DNA from: Diabrotica undecimpunctata
Lineage: Eukaryota; Arthropoda; Insecta; Coleoptera; Chrysomelidae
DNA: 64,000 bases
Direction of reading: 5' to 3'
Assembly (NCBI RefSeq): GCF_040954645.1
Contig: NC_092805.1
Span: forward strand, 21,602,741-21,666,740
The notes under the pieces are model-generated. The model saw only the letters and a list, made by a program, of their open reading frames with translations, did no database searches and was not told the DNA's origin. Positions within the stretch are counted from its first letter, which is position 1, and every line of letters starts with the position of its first letter. This document shows positions 10,716 through 23,066 of the stretch, in pieces. A program made the position numbers and the translations under genes.

Positions 10716-13642
10716 TTGTATGTTTGGTTAGGATATTGGCTGCGAAACCTTTGGTTTTGTTCGCCTATTCATATTTGACTTTAATTCTAAGACAAAAAAA
10801 GAAATTAATACTAAAAACAATATAAAATCAACAAAAAGTCTACATTATACAAGATTTAACATGTTGAATAAACATTTAGCGAAATTTTAGTCTTAAAGAA
10901 ATTATGTGTACTGATTACAAATATAATGTGTGTTCAAATTATTATCTCTGTCATAAATTTCATCATGTGGTTGGTCTATTACAAATCAACAAACAGCTGA
11001 TTTTACGAAAATGCAATCATACAGGACCGGACTAAGGTTTATCTTGTAAACTAAATGTTCGAATTTTGGAGAAATGTATTTTTTCCGACGTGAAGATTTT
11101 ACCTAGCAAAATCCCAATTTTAAACGCATTATCCTTTATCTATACTACTTGATATATGCGAATATACAGGGTGATTCTTTTGGAGTTTCAATTAGACCTT
11201 TGACATATAATTAATATCTGAAAATTTGTTATAAGAGGTTTGTAGATATGCCCAATTTATCTAAAATATTTAGAACATACTACCAATTTCGGTTATACCG
11301 GAACTTGAATAAAACTTCCTTATCATAAAGGTGACTTTTACTTTCTAAATTGGAAAAAACAACAGTTTTTAAATATTGAACAAAAAAAATTATTATATTT
11401 GTGGTCATAATTTTTTCTATCATTGTTAAGAAAGAATTGAGGTATACAAAAAAATTTTTTTTGACACTTTTAGTTCTTTTTTACCACTGCAGAGGGCGTC
11501 TTAAAAAGATGCATTTTAATTTGGGGGACACTTTTATAATAATAAAATAGCCATATTTATTTTTTTACCTCTAATCAGCGCTTCCTGGTGCATATTGGGT
11601 GCCCTCACTAACCAGTAAAGGTATACTGAATCCTTTTTTTTTAAACCATTCGTTTTAAACCAGTCCAACTTTTTGAACGTAGAAATAACACTAAAATAAA
11701 TGGTATTGTAATGTTTTTATTAATCTAATTTATTGTTTTTATTTATTATTAAAGGTTCTATTTATAACACTTACAAATTTATTAAAGTCTTTATTACTAA
11801 TTTATTTTACACCAATAATTATATAATTTATCTACATTTATTATAATACGTGCGTTACATTTTAAAACCCGACGCGATGTTCAAAAACTAACTGTCCTGT
11901 TTATAACAAAATTCCTCTTTAAATATAAAATCCCGTTATTCGAGAATCACGGCGATCACCCATCGAAGAGCCCAGAAGGTCACCCATGCTGGTTTTATTC
12001 GACCTGCCTCTGGAAATCGTGGGTGACTCAGAATTCCGGTAAATAGGTCTTTCAACTGAGCGCCGAAATTACTAGAAATAGAAAAGAATTAGTCATAATA
12101 TATTTACAGTTTTGAGTCATATGACACGTCATTATCTATCGTAACAGTATTATAGGAGGAAAATAATGTATTTAAATTTTGGTGGATGCGGGGTTATATA
12201 TTATATATTGCTCATTTTTTCTAAAATATATGAGTGATCGATCTTTTTTGCACCGTATCTCGCTTAGTTTGAATGCAATCGACATTTAACAGTACATATT
12301 CAGTTGTCTTTTCAAGCACTACAAAAAGTGTTGCCAGCATTATACCCGTAAGATCGATCAGTTTTCTGTTATTTCAAGTTGAATGTACCGATTCTATCAT
12401 TCACAAAAAAGTATCCTTTCGCTTACCATCTCGCTTTGTATTGCAAAAAACGAATCTCTTTGTTTTTTCAAAAATTGTTCTTACTCTTATTTTCTTTAGA
12501 TGCATAATTTCTCAAGTTATTCGAAAAAAAACCGCTCGAAAAGGTGTTATTTTTCAATGAAAATTGCAAATTTTTAATCACGGTTCAAATTAAGACTAAT
12601 AGCATTGTTTAAATAGGACTAGTTAGACAATCCTTATGGAACAAACGTTTGACTTTTCTTCTGCCGTCATATGGCGGCCTCTAGTAATAAATTTAAAAAA
12701 CTATTAACAGAAACTTAATTCTCAGCAGGATTCTATACGAGTATATTTCTACCAGTCTGGTAACTAATGCAAACCCGTACACGGGTGCCAGATTGTGAAG
12801 AAAATATAAGACTTTAATAAAATGCTTATTGTTATTATCGTTGTATGCGTCTTGTGAAAGATAACTTGACTATTTCGAGCGAATATTTCAAATTGTTTTT
12901 CTACTTTGAGACTTGATAAATCTAAACCGGTTAGTAATCTATTTAAATGAAGCAGTTAAATGCTGCCTTTTTTTTAAGTTTTATTAGTTTACCAGATATT
13001 TAATTTGGTTATATGATTTGTTAGAAAAGGATTAAATATTTAATTGAAATAGACTCGACTGCTATCGTCTTAGAACACTCATGCGGAGGTTTATTTTTTA
13101 GTCAAGACTTGAGTTTTATCATTGTTTAAAAAAAAATTCTTTTTAAACAATGGTTTTATGTATGTTTTGAGAAAATTAAATTTTCAATCTTTTAATATTT
13201 AAAATGACGTTTGAAAATATAGTAAATTTATGGGTATGGTTTTTTGATAATGGTTTTGAAACAAATAAACAGATCGATATGCCACAACAAGAGGCACCAC
13301 ATATTTAGGGACAAATTAATCTATGTGTCGGGATAAAAGGAATAATAATTAACAAAACTTTAATAAATAGTACCCTTTATTTTATTTATTTATGTATTTT
13401 ATAATATACACACCATGTTTGTATTTCTGTTTACATAAATGAAAATGTTTTTTTCAATCAACTCGCACGATCTGACTGTTTATGCAAAAATTAAATTCGC
13501 GTTATTTTAATAGTTAGATAACACTTATCAAAATTCTGATATCTACACCATAGACAATATTAACAAAATAATAATTCAAGGTAAAAAAACAAAACAAAAT
13601 TGTTTACATTAAAACATTTACATTGTTTAAAGTGTGTGATAA
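10716..13642. other. AT-rich region without recognised genes
   Basis: No convincing coding frame is seen, including the 95-codon frame at 12273-12560, which has no recognisable motif. TA-CAGGGTGATTCTTTTGG at about 11166 resembles one end of a Tc1/mariner-type element, but I found no partner. A GC-richer patch lies at 11930-12065. At 12598-12635 the sequence is the reverse complement of 21641-21677, marking another copy of the end of the inverted-repeat element at 21.7-23.1 kb. Confidence 0.5.
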
Positions 13643-13954
13643 TTATGAAATCTTTTTGTCTTGACCAATGGTGATAACGGCATATCTAAAAAGCTCATCA
13701 ACAAAATCGTCAAGTTCAGAATTATCACTGTGCGAAACAGTATTGGCACTGGTTGATGGTTGTTTTTCTAATGAATACGTATGAAAAACGCGTGGTGTCG
13801 TTAAAGAACCTTCCTCTTCTACCTCACTATATTTTTTTGGTATAGCAGTACTGGGTAAATATTTTGCATTGCGTCAAAATGCTTACTGCATAGATTTTTT
13901 TTTTAAATCGGGTAGCTCCAGACTTTCCAATGCAGCATTACCTACAACAATATT
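13643..13954 (-). pseudogene. decayed exon-like coding fragment, unidentified
   Basis: Read on the minus strand, an acceptor-like ATTGTTGTAG precedes a single frame that reads NAALESLELPDLKKK, passes two in-frame stops, then continues RNAKYLPSTAIPKKY, EVEEEGSLTTPRVF, TSANTVSHSDNSELDDFVDE and RYAVITIGQDKKIS before a final stop at 13643. The polar, balanced composition and the long span in one frame suggest real former coding sequence, perhaps the last exon of a gene or of a transposon protein. I cannot name the family. The two stops make it a pseudogene as read here. Confidence 0.45.
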
Positions 13955-14007
13955 ATTATTAACACAACTGAAAAAAAGCAACTTTCTGCACAATACATTA
14001 AATTAAA

Positions 14008-14036
14008 TTATATATATATATATATTAATTATAATT

Positions 14037-14091
<55 letters not shown>

Positions 14092-14120
14092 CAATATATA
14101 TATATATATATATTATATAA
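14008..14120. repeat. (TA)n microsatellite
   Basis: An almost pure alternating TA tract of about 110 bp, interrupted by ATTAATTATAATTAAAT near 14026 and ACAA near 14091. Confidence 0.95.
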
Positions 14121-14156
14121 GAATAAGAAAAAAAATTTTTAGATAGGAAAAAAAAG

Positions 14157-14354
14157 AAATTAATTACTATTTAAATGGGAATAAGCCACAATTAAAGGTT
14201 AAAATACGTTTATTGACGTTTTAATTTCCACTTCGGAAATCGTTCTCAAACATGTTTGTTTTTTAGAACGATTTCCGAAGTTGAAATTGAAACGTCAATA
14301 AACGTATTTTAACCTTTAATTGTGGCTTATTCCCATTTAAATAGTAATTAATTT
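14157..14354. repeat. 198-bp near-perfect palindrome, probable paired Penelope-like ends
   Basis: The arms begin AAATTAATTACTATTTAAAT and run inward through GGGAATAAGCCACAATTAAA, GGTTAAAATACGTTTATTGA and CGTTTTAATTTCCACTTCGG to a centre near 14256. The two arms are almost identical in inverted orientation. A Penelope-type reverse transcriptase fragment begins only 100 bp downstream, and the AACGATTTCCGAAGT block resembles the 3' end of beetle Penelope-like elements as I know them. I infer two element ends in head-to-head orientation. A diverged single arm occurs at 6719-6800. Confidence 0.7.
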
Positions 14355-14417
14355 AAAATGAAACAAGAAAATAGCTTCAGAACAATATTAGGAAAAAAAA
14401 AAGATCCCATATCACTA

Positions 14418-14640
14418 CCAAAAACAAATTTTTGATAGTCCTATAGAATCTAGTCATGGATGATGTTATCAGTGATTGTATCAACAATTACACTTTTTTC
14501 ATTCCTTTTATTAAAAGATATGTAGATGATTTAGTTTTGGCACTTCCTAAACACAAAATAATGAAATAGTCAACATTTTCAACAATCATAATCAACATAT
14601 ACAATTTACAGTTGAGGAAGAGGTAGATGATTCTCTAGTT
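14418..14640 (+). pseudogene. Penelope-like reverse transcriptase fragment
   Basis: From the ATG at 14456 the frame reads MDDVISDCINNYTFFIPFIK, then RYVDDLVLALPKHK with the catalytic YVDD box. After a one-base shift it continues IFNNHNQHIQFTVEEEVDDS. This order (FFIPF-KRYVDD, then a hydrophobic block and QFT-E-E) is that of Penelope-like retroelements rather than LINE or LTR reverse transcriptases. Only about 65 residues around the active site remain, with no GIY-YIG endonuclease nearby. It breaks off where the minus-strand LINE begins. Confidence 0.65.
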
Positions 14641-15820
14641 CCTTAGAGAGGGTTTCAAGTCCAGTGCTTTATACAGGTTGGTGAATTGTTTGCAGTCGGT
14701 AAGTTTGGTATGGTTGATTCGTAGTCTTCTAATAGTCGATGCTTCTCTTCTAGTTATGAAGTCTAGGGAGAGATGACCAATAAAAGATTGAAGTTTATGA
14801 AAAGTTGTTTTGCTCTTTTGCTATAAGTTTTGTCAAGTATCCTCTACTGACTTTTTAAAAAAGAATTTCGAGATTCGTTAGCTAGTTGAATTGGGGTGAC
14901 TTCAGTCACCCCATGGTTGGTAGCTTCTTTGGCAAAATTATCTGCTGTTTTATTACCAGTAGTTCCGGTGTGAGAAGGCAGCCATATGAGAGAGACTTAT
15001 ATCGTAAGCAAAGAGATTTTGGTATATGTTATGAATGTTTTGAACTAATAGGTGGTCAGTGAAAATTGTATTGACTAAACGGATATATGAAAGTTAATCT
15101 GAACAAATGGGCAATATGTCTGTTTTGATGGGAAATGCATTTAAAAGCCAACAGAATACTATATAGTTCACCTGTGCAAACGTTGCATATTACGGGTAAC
15201 CGAGATGATCTTACAAGTTCATGTTTAGTGGTTACTGCGCAACCAATACCAGTGGTAGTTTTAGAAGCATCTGTATAGAGAATTAAATTCTAAAAATGCT
15301 TTCTTTATAAGAAGGTTAGAAGATTCAAGTTTGTTAAAAATGGTGAGTGAGGTATATATTGAGGGGAGATCTTTAGCCCAGAGGGGAAGTAAAGTTAGAG
15401 GAAATGAACTAGTCTGAAAAAGGTCAATATTTTTAAGTAGTGGACAAATTAATTGAGGTATAGGTTTTATGATAAGGTGTTGGTTATTGTTAATGGAAGA
15501 AAACGCCATTGTGGCAATTAGGGAATGAACGGGATTAAATGGATTTGCGGATGTTAATGCAGCATACGAAAGTAGAAGTGATTATCGTCTTAGGGTAGGA
15601 GAAAGTTCATTAGATTCACGGTATACACTCTCAATAGGACTAAAGCGAAAAGCGCTCAGACCTAGAAGTAGTTTTATCGGCACCCCATTAAAGATGACTG
15701 AGGGTTTTAAAAATGTTCAACCTTTTAAAACAATTGATTTTAAGTTCAGAGACTGGATTTTTTCAATTTAATCTGGAGTCAAACATAAAACCGAGAATTT
15801 TACATTAATTAACAACAGAA

Positions 15821-16579
15821 CTGCAGGAGCTAATCAATAGAGTTGACATTGAATGCACAAATTGGGGACTGTCGATAAATATTGATAAAACTAAATACAT
15901 GGTGACCAGTAAAGTGAATATCGGCGCAACCCAACTGATATTAAACCAACAACCGCTGCAGAGAGTTCAGAGATTCAAATACCTTGGATGTTGGATTACC
16001 CAAAATCTAGATCTATCCTTCGAAATTCGATGTAGAATTGAACAGGCAAGAAACTCATTTCAAAAATTCAAGCCTCTATTATCCAATAACTCATTAAATT
16101 TGGAAATCCGTGAAAAGTTTACAAGATGCTACGTGTGGTCTGTACTTTTGTATGGATGTGAAACTTGGACTTTAAACGCCGATATCATGAATAAAATCGA
16201 GGCGTTTGAGATGTGGTTGTATCGAAGGATACTAAAAATTCCATGGACTAGCAGAACCAGAAACGAAGAAGTTCTTCGAAGAATGGGACATCAACGAACT
16301 CTATTAAATATTATTAAGAGGCGTAAACTAGAATATCTTGGACATATAATCAGAGGACCAAGATATGAGTTCCTTCGGCTAATTCTCAACGGTAAAATCG
16401 AAGGAAAGAAATGGATAGGACGGAAGAAACTCTCTTGGTTGAGGAATTTGCGGCAGTGGACAGGTTTGACAGCGGACCAATTGCTACACGTAGCGCAAGA
16501 CCGAGATCAGTATAAAAATATTGTAAGCATGGTAGTCGCCGACGTTCCGTAGGGATATGGCACTCTAAAAAGAAGAAGA
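15821..16579 (+). mobile_element. 5'-truncated RTE-like insertion with 10-bp target duplication
   Basis: This copy is inserted into the minus-strand I-like LINE. It is flanked by the direct repeat AACAACAGAA (15811-15820 and 16580-16589). Its 3' end is a short AAGAAGAAG repeat. An uninterrupted frame (from about 15830 to a stop at 16552) encodes the end of the reverse transcriptase and the C-terminal region: SINIDKTKYMVTS, RFKYLGCWI, YGCETWTLN, LEYLGHIIRG and GRKKLSWLRNLRQW. The lack of stops in 240 codons suggests a younger insertion than its host LINE. The fragment at 33.65-33.9 kb is from the same family. Confidence 0.85.
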
Positions 16580-16767
16580 AACAACAGAAAGTAGAGAATT
16601 GTTAAATAAAATTTTGGTTAAGGGAGTGAAAATTCTTCTGGAAAATTTTACTAATTTGGTTTTGTTCTCAGTAAGTGATAATCCTAGTTCGTTAGATCTA
16701 TCTTGAAGTAGATTTACTACACTTTGTATAAGTTTATATGAGGTTGGGACCTCACCAGGGTTAAGTT

Positions 16768-16812
16768 ACCAGTGGATATGATAACATTTGCCATGTTATT
16801 ATATCCACTGGT
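16768..16812. repeat. 19-bp-arm hairpin
   Basis: ACCAGTGGATATGATAACA and its near-perfect inverted copy TGTTATTATATCCACTGGT are separated by 7 bases. It lies in the reverse transcriptase part of the I-like LINE relic. A duplication during insertion or repair is the simplest explanation. Confidence 0.6.
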
Positions 16813-17050
16813 AGCTTTAACATCCTAATATATAAGACTAAATAATGTAAACTAAATTGTAACGTATAACTTTTAACGGGTTTTTACCCAGATATTTAGC
16901 GGCTTAAAACATGTTCACCTAGACACTGATGATGGAATATAGATTCCGAAAACCTTTTTTCTTCATGACATAGCCCATTTGGGTTTTTTAATTTATATAC
17001 CTTTTATAATGGATTTTAACAAAAATTTTTTTTTGTAATGATTTTTTTTT
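16813..17050 (+). repeat. possible Penelope-like 3' end fragment
   Basis: ACACTGATGATGGAATATAG followed by ATTCCGAAAAC resembles the non-coding tail that follows the endonuclease of Penelope-like elements. The piece interrupts the minus-strand LINE. No coding sequence remains. This is an assignment from a short motif only. Confidence 0.3.
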
Positions 17051-17450
17051 ATATTAGTATAGATTAGGGCAAGATCTTTCATTAACGATTGTCAGCGGTA
17101 TGTCAGTGATAAATTTACTGGCTTCATTTAGAGGGTCGTTGGTGCCTAAGGAATTTTCGAGAAATTTTTCAAGATAATTATAGAAAATCCTAATTTTTGT
17201 GTTTTTATAGGATTTGAGTGCAGCTTTTAGTCCGAAATAGTTTATAGAAGAGTTCGGATAATTGGTATCTTGTGAAACTAAGGATGAATAAGGAAAGGGT
17301 GAAGGAAGAAAAGAGTATATATGGTTAGGTCCAGATTTGTTCCAAAACTTTTATTTTATCAAGTATAACCTTTTGATTAAAAAAGGGATTGGATATTTTA
17401 AGGTTATTTTTTATTTTTTATTTTTTATTTTTAACTTTTTTTTTTCAAAC

Positions 17451-18429
17451 TAGACTTGGGCTAGTATCTGAAGTACATAAAGTTTTCTTACTTAATTAAA
17501 TATTGTGTCTAAATTTGGCAAAAGATGAAGTAAAAATATACATATAGCAGGAAACTCATGATATATGCCTATTGATCATCTGATGTTCCGTATTTCTTAG
17601 GGACTGTTCGATTAGTGAATGCGGGATGGAAGGAGATACATTTGAAATAAGGATTCTTTTGGTCGCAGAAAGAAGCCTGCAGATCAAGATGACGGTGAAA
17701 TTAATTATGACGTTCGGTGTATTAGTTGATCAACGATGTCGGTAGAAGTGAGGAAAATGTAGATTCGATTATTCGAAATGCGAGATTTAAAAGTAATATT
17801 TTTTGGATAAACTATTTTATCAATTTCTTTAATATATTCAAATAAAACAGTATTCAAAATGGAGTGCATGACAATAACTTGTCCCCTTTTAGAAAACGAA
17901 CGGGAAGGAGGGCTAGAGACTGCGGCAACGACATATGATTTTGGGTTGAAACTGGAGTTGTTTTGTGTAAATGTAAATATTTAATTGCTGTTCATGATGT
18001 GTAGTTCTGGTTACCCAGACCGTAACACAATACCTAAACGTGAGTACCCAAAGGACCCTCTCCCAAACTGGAAAGAAAGAAACAAAGGATCTCGCCTATT
18101 TCTTGGGATTTTCACTGGTTTTCTTTAATTAAACCAATATAGCCACAATTAAATTCGACTATTGAAATATAAAACCAAATTTGATACTCGTTTTCTTATC
18201 ACATTGTGATTAAAGAACTTCGCTTCGTATTGTTAACTCGTCGATGAATTAATTTATCTGTTTAACACTGTTTAAATCTTTAAAATCCATTAGGAACTTT
18301 AAAAAGGGTGTTTAACCTTTGACAGTTATTTGATGTTTTTTGAATCGATTATTTGAAGCTTTATTTATAAACTTCAACATTTTATTAAACTTATTATAAA
18401 ACAAAACGGTTTGCAAAAGTGCTTTTTAG
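17451..18429. other. AT-rich region, nothing recognised
   Basis: No coding frame, terminal repeat or RNA gene stands out. A short TTTTTATTTTTTA tract lies at 17400-17440. Confidence 0.5.
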
Positions 18430-20640
18430 CTTCTAAACATTTATACCACTTTTGATATTTTTCATGTCATACGGCTGTACGTAGGCTCAATGAAAAGCTG
18501 GCGTAAAAGCACAATTAAAAAAAAAACAGAACTTTCTATAACCACTAACAAGAAACAAGCTGAGATATTGCAGCGGACAGATCTCCCTTGCATTTTTCTG
18601 TGGCGATATTTTACGAGTACCATTATTTTAATGTTTCAAAATAATTTACTTCTTCACTGTGTATGCTATTGATAAATCGAATTATAAAAATTAGATATTC
18701 TTTTACAATGTTCAATTTTCAGCTCTTGATGTTAATAAACAATGAAAATATTTGCAATTTCTTAAACAAGAAAAAAAATGCTATTTGATTTCCTCTGGGC
18801 CATAGAAGGTTTTGGTTTTTTTTTAATGTTTTTTTTATTAGCTTTATATTGAGCCTACATACAAGTGTGACATAAAAAAGTCAAAGTTATTAAAAATTTT
18901 TATATGCTAAAAATTTGTTACTCTTCAAACTGATTTTTAAAAACAAATTTATTATATTCTTGATGTTTTTTTTTAATAGTTTAAAACGAAGCCATAAAAA
19001 ATCGATTGCTATTTACAAAATATCCCTAGAGTGACTGTTTGGACAGGTACAGTTGTTTAAACTGGATAAACAAATTGAATAACTCATAAACTGTATGGTC
19101 GTTCTGTATGACATTTAGCACACTTTAAAAACTCATTAACTGCCATAATTTTAAATAGTTGTATTACATATCGTTATGCAAAAAGAAAGTTATTAACATT
19201 TATAAATGATACTTTAAAAATAAGGGTTTTTAAATTATCTCGGTCAATTCTTTATGTATTTTAATTATAAAAATATCAATATTAGAGAACATTTTATGAT
19301 CTATAACTTTTATTTTAACGTTTTATGCGCATAAACTTTTTTCACTTTTTACGATTGTTTAAAAAAAAGCAAAGCAAAATTAGCTAAATTTTTCACATAA
19401 TTGTCATCAGCTACCCCTCATATACCTTTTAGAGACTTTAAATATCTGTTTAAGATTTTTTCAGCTTTTTTTAGAGTTGTAGATCATAAAAAGTAATGTA
19501 ACTTTTGAGAGTATCCAAATTAAAATACAAGAAACTATTAATCGAAATAGTTGCAAAAAACCTTATTTTTGTAGTTATTTATAAATTAAAATAACTCTTT
19601 TTTGTGCAAAAACATATAACATAGCTCCTTGAAATTATGGAAATTAATAAGTTATTACAGTGCGCTAAATATCAATCAGAGCAAATAGTTTATAGGTTAT
19701 TTAATCTGTTTATAAACATTTATATCTTTGATATCGTTTATGGCACAAACTTATATAGAGGCTAACGAAAAACTGATGAAAAACACACTTTCTAAAAAAA
19801 AAAGAATCTTCTATGACCATTACGAGCCAAGAGAGCATTTTATATTTAAAACCAAAGCATTTTATTCTTAAAATCATACTTCCATTGTCTATTAACAGTA
19901 AGAGCTGAAAATTGAAGGGACTCTAAATGAAGATCTGAATTGTGCGATCCAGCTTACAGATGGCATATGCGGTAAAGAAGTAAAAATTTATAACCCGTTA
20001 AAATGATGGTATTCGTAAAATACCTCTTCGGAAAAGTAGAATGGAGAACCATCTGAGCTCCGTTTTTTTTTTAGATTTGAACTTTTTTAAAATAAATCAC
20101 GCTTGTAAAATTTGCAATATCTTGGCTTCTGTGGCATGTAAAACATAATACCCCATAACTGGGGTAGCTCAACAAAAAGTTGTTTAAATAATCGCTTTCC
20201 ATGATAAACAAATCGTCTATTATTATTAGTAAAAAAAAAAAATTAAAATCTATTTTTATTAGTTACATTACGTACCATTATGCAAAAACAAAGTTATTAA
20301 AATCTATAAATTTCTGCAAAATCAAGGGTTTTTTGCAACTATTTTGGTGAATTCCTTATATATTTTAATTTAGAAACTCACAAAAGGAAGAACTTTTTGA
20401 GATCTACAATTTTTATTTTAACTATTTTTCTCTAAACTGGATAAAAAACGTTTTATAAGCAAAATAATGACCTCTCACTTTTTAAAATTGTTTAAACAAA
20501 AACAAACCAAAATACCTGTATGTCTTCACAGATTTATTATTAACTAACCCTCGTATATCTTTTAGAACCTTCAAATATCTTTATAAGATTTTTACGTGTA
20601 ATCAATGATTTTTTTACAGATAGACTGGTGTATAAATTAG
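18430..20640. repeat. two diverged copies of a roughly 1.2-kb non-coding unit
   Basis: Unit A (about 18430-19500) and unit B (about 19716-20640) share ordered blocks: a start with TTTATA..TTTGATAT..TCAT, a block CTGAT or CTGGCGT followed by an A-run and a TTCTATAACC or TTCTATGACC box, then TACATATCGTTATGCAAAAA against TACGTACCATTATGCAAAAA, and near the end ATACCTTTTAGAGACTTTAA against ATATCTTTTAGAACCTTCAA. A third, partial copy of the end block lies at about 23420-23995. There is no coding potential. It could be a long non-autonomous element or an old tandem duplication. Confidence 0.5.
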
Positions 20641-21660
20641 TTCTCCGATAAAGATGAACTTATTTCTACTTTTCAATACAATAACTAAAAATAGGTAGTT
20701 AAAGAAATACATATTTAAATATCTAATACTTTGTTTATGTTTATTCACTAATTTGTTTTTCCGAAGTTTATTATATCATAATTATAATACCAACGAAAAC
20801 GTAAAATTCAAATGATAAATGAAAAAAAAATAAACATTTTTTTAAGTTAATTACGTAACGGAAACGGTGTAAAATAAAAGAATATAAAAAAGTTTCTATT
20901 TACTTACCAGAGTGTAATATCCATGTTTGACAAGCCGAAAGATTTTTTGTCGGAAATCTGAACATTCTTAAACCATGAATTTTGTATGGAGATAAACCAC
21001 ATTGTAATAACAACAAATATTTCCAGCCATCTGTAAAAAACCATTTGTTTATTATGGATGTAACATTATTTTAATTTAAAATCACTTTTTTCAAATATTA
21101 TCGAATGTATGTATTATCCGCTAAAATTTATTTCTAAATACCTAATTTGTTCATTTCTCATACAAATGTTTTTTGTTTTAAACACATAGAATTAAAATGT
21201 TTTACTTACCTCCGACCAAATTTTTGTAATACACTTCCAAATAAAATAAAATATTTAAATTCTTTAAACTTATTTAGATATAGGAAGATTTAGAAGCCAC
21301 AGTACGTTTATGTACAATTTTAGTTGACACGATATTTACTAGTTGATAGTAATAACTCTATTTAAAACAAAATCTTAACTGATTCATGGTCTGTTTTTTG
21401 TAAAAATTTTATTTGTAAGCAAACCTGTTGCTACTATGTCAGTGAAATATTGCAACGCTGGTGAATTTAATTCAGGGGATCAAAAATGGACGTTTAGTTT
21501 AATCTTTAACTTTTTCACATAGCACCATCTAGTATAACGTATATCAAACAAACAATGGTATATTAAAATCTATTGAGACAGAAAGAGTGGTGACATCTAG
21601 TGACTGTCTCAATTAGAATCAAACAAATTTATACATTGCGTTGGCTAACTAGTTCTATTT
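20641..21660. other. AT-rich region, nothing recognised
   Basis: No convincing coding frame or structured repeat was found; the sequence is close to 75 percent A and T by eye. Confidence 0.5.
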
Positions 21661-23066
21661 AAACAATGCTAATAGTGACGAGTTGAGGGGAACCCACAAA
21701 TCTAACATCTTTAAACTACTACAATTGTTTATATCTTCGGATCTACTCGACGGATTTTAATCTTTCCTGTTTTAATTTGTATGTACTCTTTGTGTACATT
21801 ACAAATATGTAATTTGTTTATAAATTAATTAACTAATAAACCGTGTACTTTGTTTAAACAATTTACGAAAAAAAAAAATTCCCCTAAAAATCGATATTTT
21901 TTGTAATACTATCATTGTTATCTATAGGAAAAGTTAAAATACACTTTCTTTAATTAATTATCTTTAATAAATAATTTAATATTACTTAATTTTAAGTAAA
22001 AATAAGCTATTACATACATGTTACATATTTAATCAGCCTTTTACTTTATATATTTGACATTTATAATATAATTCAATATTATGAAAAAAATATTTACGAA
22101 GTATTTTTTGTATAATTGTAGTGTTTATAAATACTGTTACTAAAATAAATGATTATTTTAAAATACTAAAATTGAAGTAAACTAAAGCGTGTAATATAAT
22201 AGGTATCTGAATGAATGGAGAGAAAGTATATGCATCATTTGATCACGTTAGAGTAGTGATTTTAAGAGCGTAGGCGCAAAATTTCGGGCCAATGCTTTTT
22301 AAATGCATTCATTTTTTTCGAATCCTCAGAAAACTAACAAATATTTTTAAAAAAATTAAACGCAGAGTGAAAAATGACATTATTTCTGAGGGCTGAAAGT
22401 CCCTTAGAATAAACAAAAAGTTTTGAATGAGATATTTAAAATTAAAAATCACACTAAATTTTCTCTTTTTTTTTCACCCCTGTAACTTATTAAAATAAAC
22501 ATAGAAGTTTTCAGTGACTTTAGACCCTCAGTAATAATGTATTCTTTCATTCTGCTTTTAAATTTTTCAAAAATACTTATTAGTTTTCTCAGGATTCGAA
22601 AAAAATGAATGCATTTAAAAAGCATTGGCCCGAAATTTTGCGCCTATGCTCTTAACTCAATATATTGATTTGTATGAAAAATTGTAAACTTTGTTATGTT
22701 AAAGAAACAGTTGATATTGCAAGCAGACACAAAAGATTAATATTTGACGTAAATAGTTTTACTCGTAGATTTGAAGGGACTCGTTGGATATTCCCATAAT
22801 TTTACTGTATTTGATACTACATCAGCTTTCCATTTTCAAGGAAAAGATAAGAGTTTTCAATTCAATGCCTAGTGTTGAATTAAAAAATTGCATTATTCCT
22901 TTTTAAAAACATTAACATTAATCGAGACATTTTAGCAGAAAATTCTTTTAAAATAGTAGCAAATATGTAAATATCAAATAATTGTAGTATTTTGAAGATG
23001 CGTTTTCATTTTTTGAACGCGTAGCATTTGTGGGTTCCCCCCACTCGCCACTATTAGTCTTAATTT
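21661..23066. mobile_element. putative 1.4-kb element with 40-bp inverted ends
   Basis: The left end AAACAATGCTAATAGTGACG-AGTTGAGGGGAACCCACAAA (21661-21700) recurs inverted at 23026-23066 (ATTTGTGGGTTCCCCCCACT-CGCCACTATTAGTCTTAA) with a few mismatches. A separate copy of the outer part occurs inverted at 12598-12635. No protein is encoded between the ends. A second MITE (22266-22651) is nested inside. I could not determine a target duplication, so the boundaries are approximate and the class is unknown. Confidence 0.55.
22266..22651. mobile_element. 386-bp MITE flanked by TTAA (copy 1)
   Basis: Long inverted arms begin GAGC(G/A)TAGGCGCAAAATT and continue TCGGGCCAATGC, then TTTTAAATGCATTCATTTTT and ACTAA. 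Both sides are flanked by TTAA (22262-22265, 22652-22655). A diverged relative with the same internal blocks (ACGCAGARTGAAA, CAGAAAGTCCC) is found at 28023-28399, also flanked by TTAA. The TTAA duplication points to mobilisation by a piggyBac-type transposase, although the ends do not start with CCC. It lies inside the 21.7-23.1 kb element. Confidence 0.75.

Larger units (their letters stand above)
14640..17450 (-). pseudogene. I/LOA-like LINE relic with RNase H domain
   Basis: On the minus strand, broken frames from 17340 to 16600 give the linker and part of the reverse transcriptase (LIQSVVNLLQDRSNELGLSL, TENKTKLVKFS). After an inserted RTE copy (15821-16579), 15300-14880 gives an RNase H domain: YTDASKTTTGIGCAV with the first catalytic Asp, CTGELYSILLAFKCI with the Glu, and WLPSHTGTTGNKTADNFAKE with the third acidic residue. 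RNase H after the reverse transcriptase is characteristic of I, R1, LOA and related LINE clades. The frames are heavily interrupted and no endonuclease is recognisable, so it is inactive. Confidence 0.65.

Noticed and set aside
12273..12560. 95-codon plus-strand frame
   Set aside because: AT-driven composition, no motif and no splice sites or neighbours to support it.
14008..14120. TA tract as a regulatory or replication element
   Set aside because: A plain dinucleotide microsatellite with no associated features.
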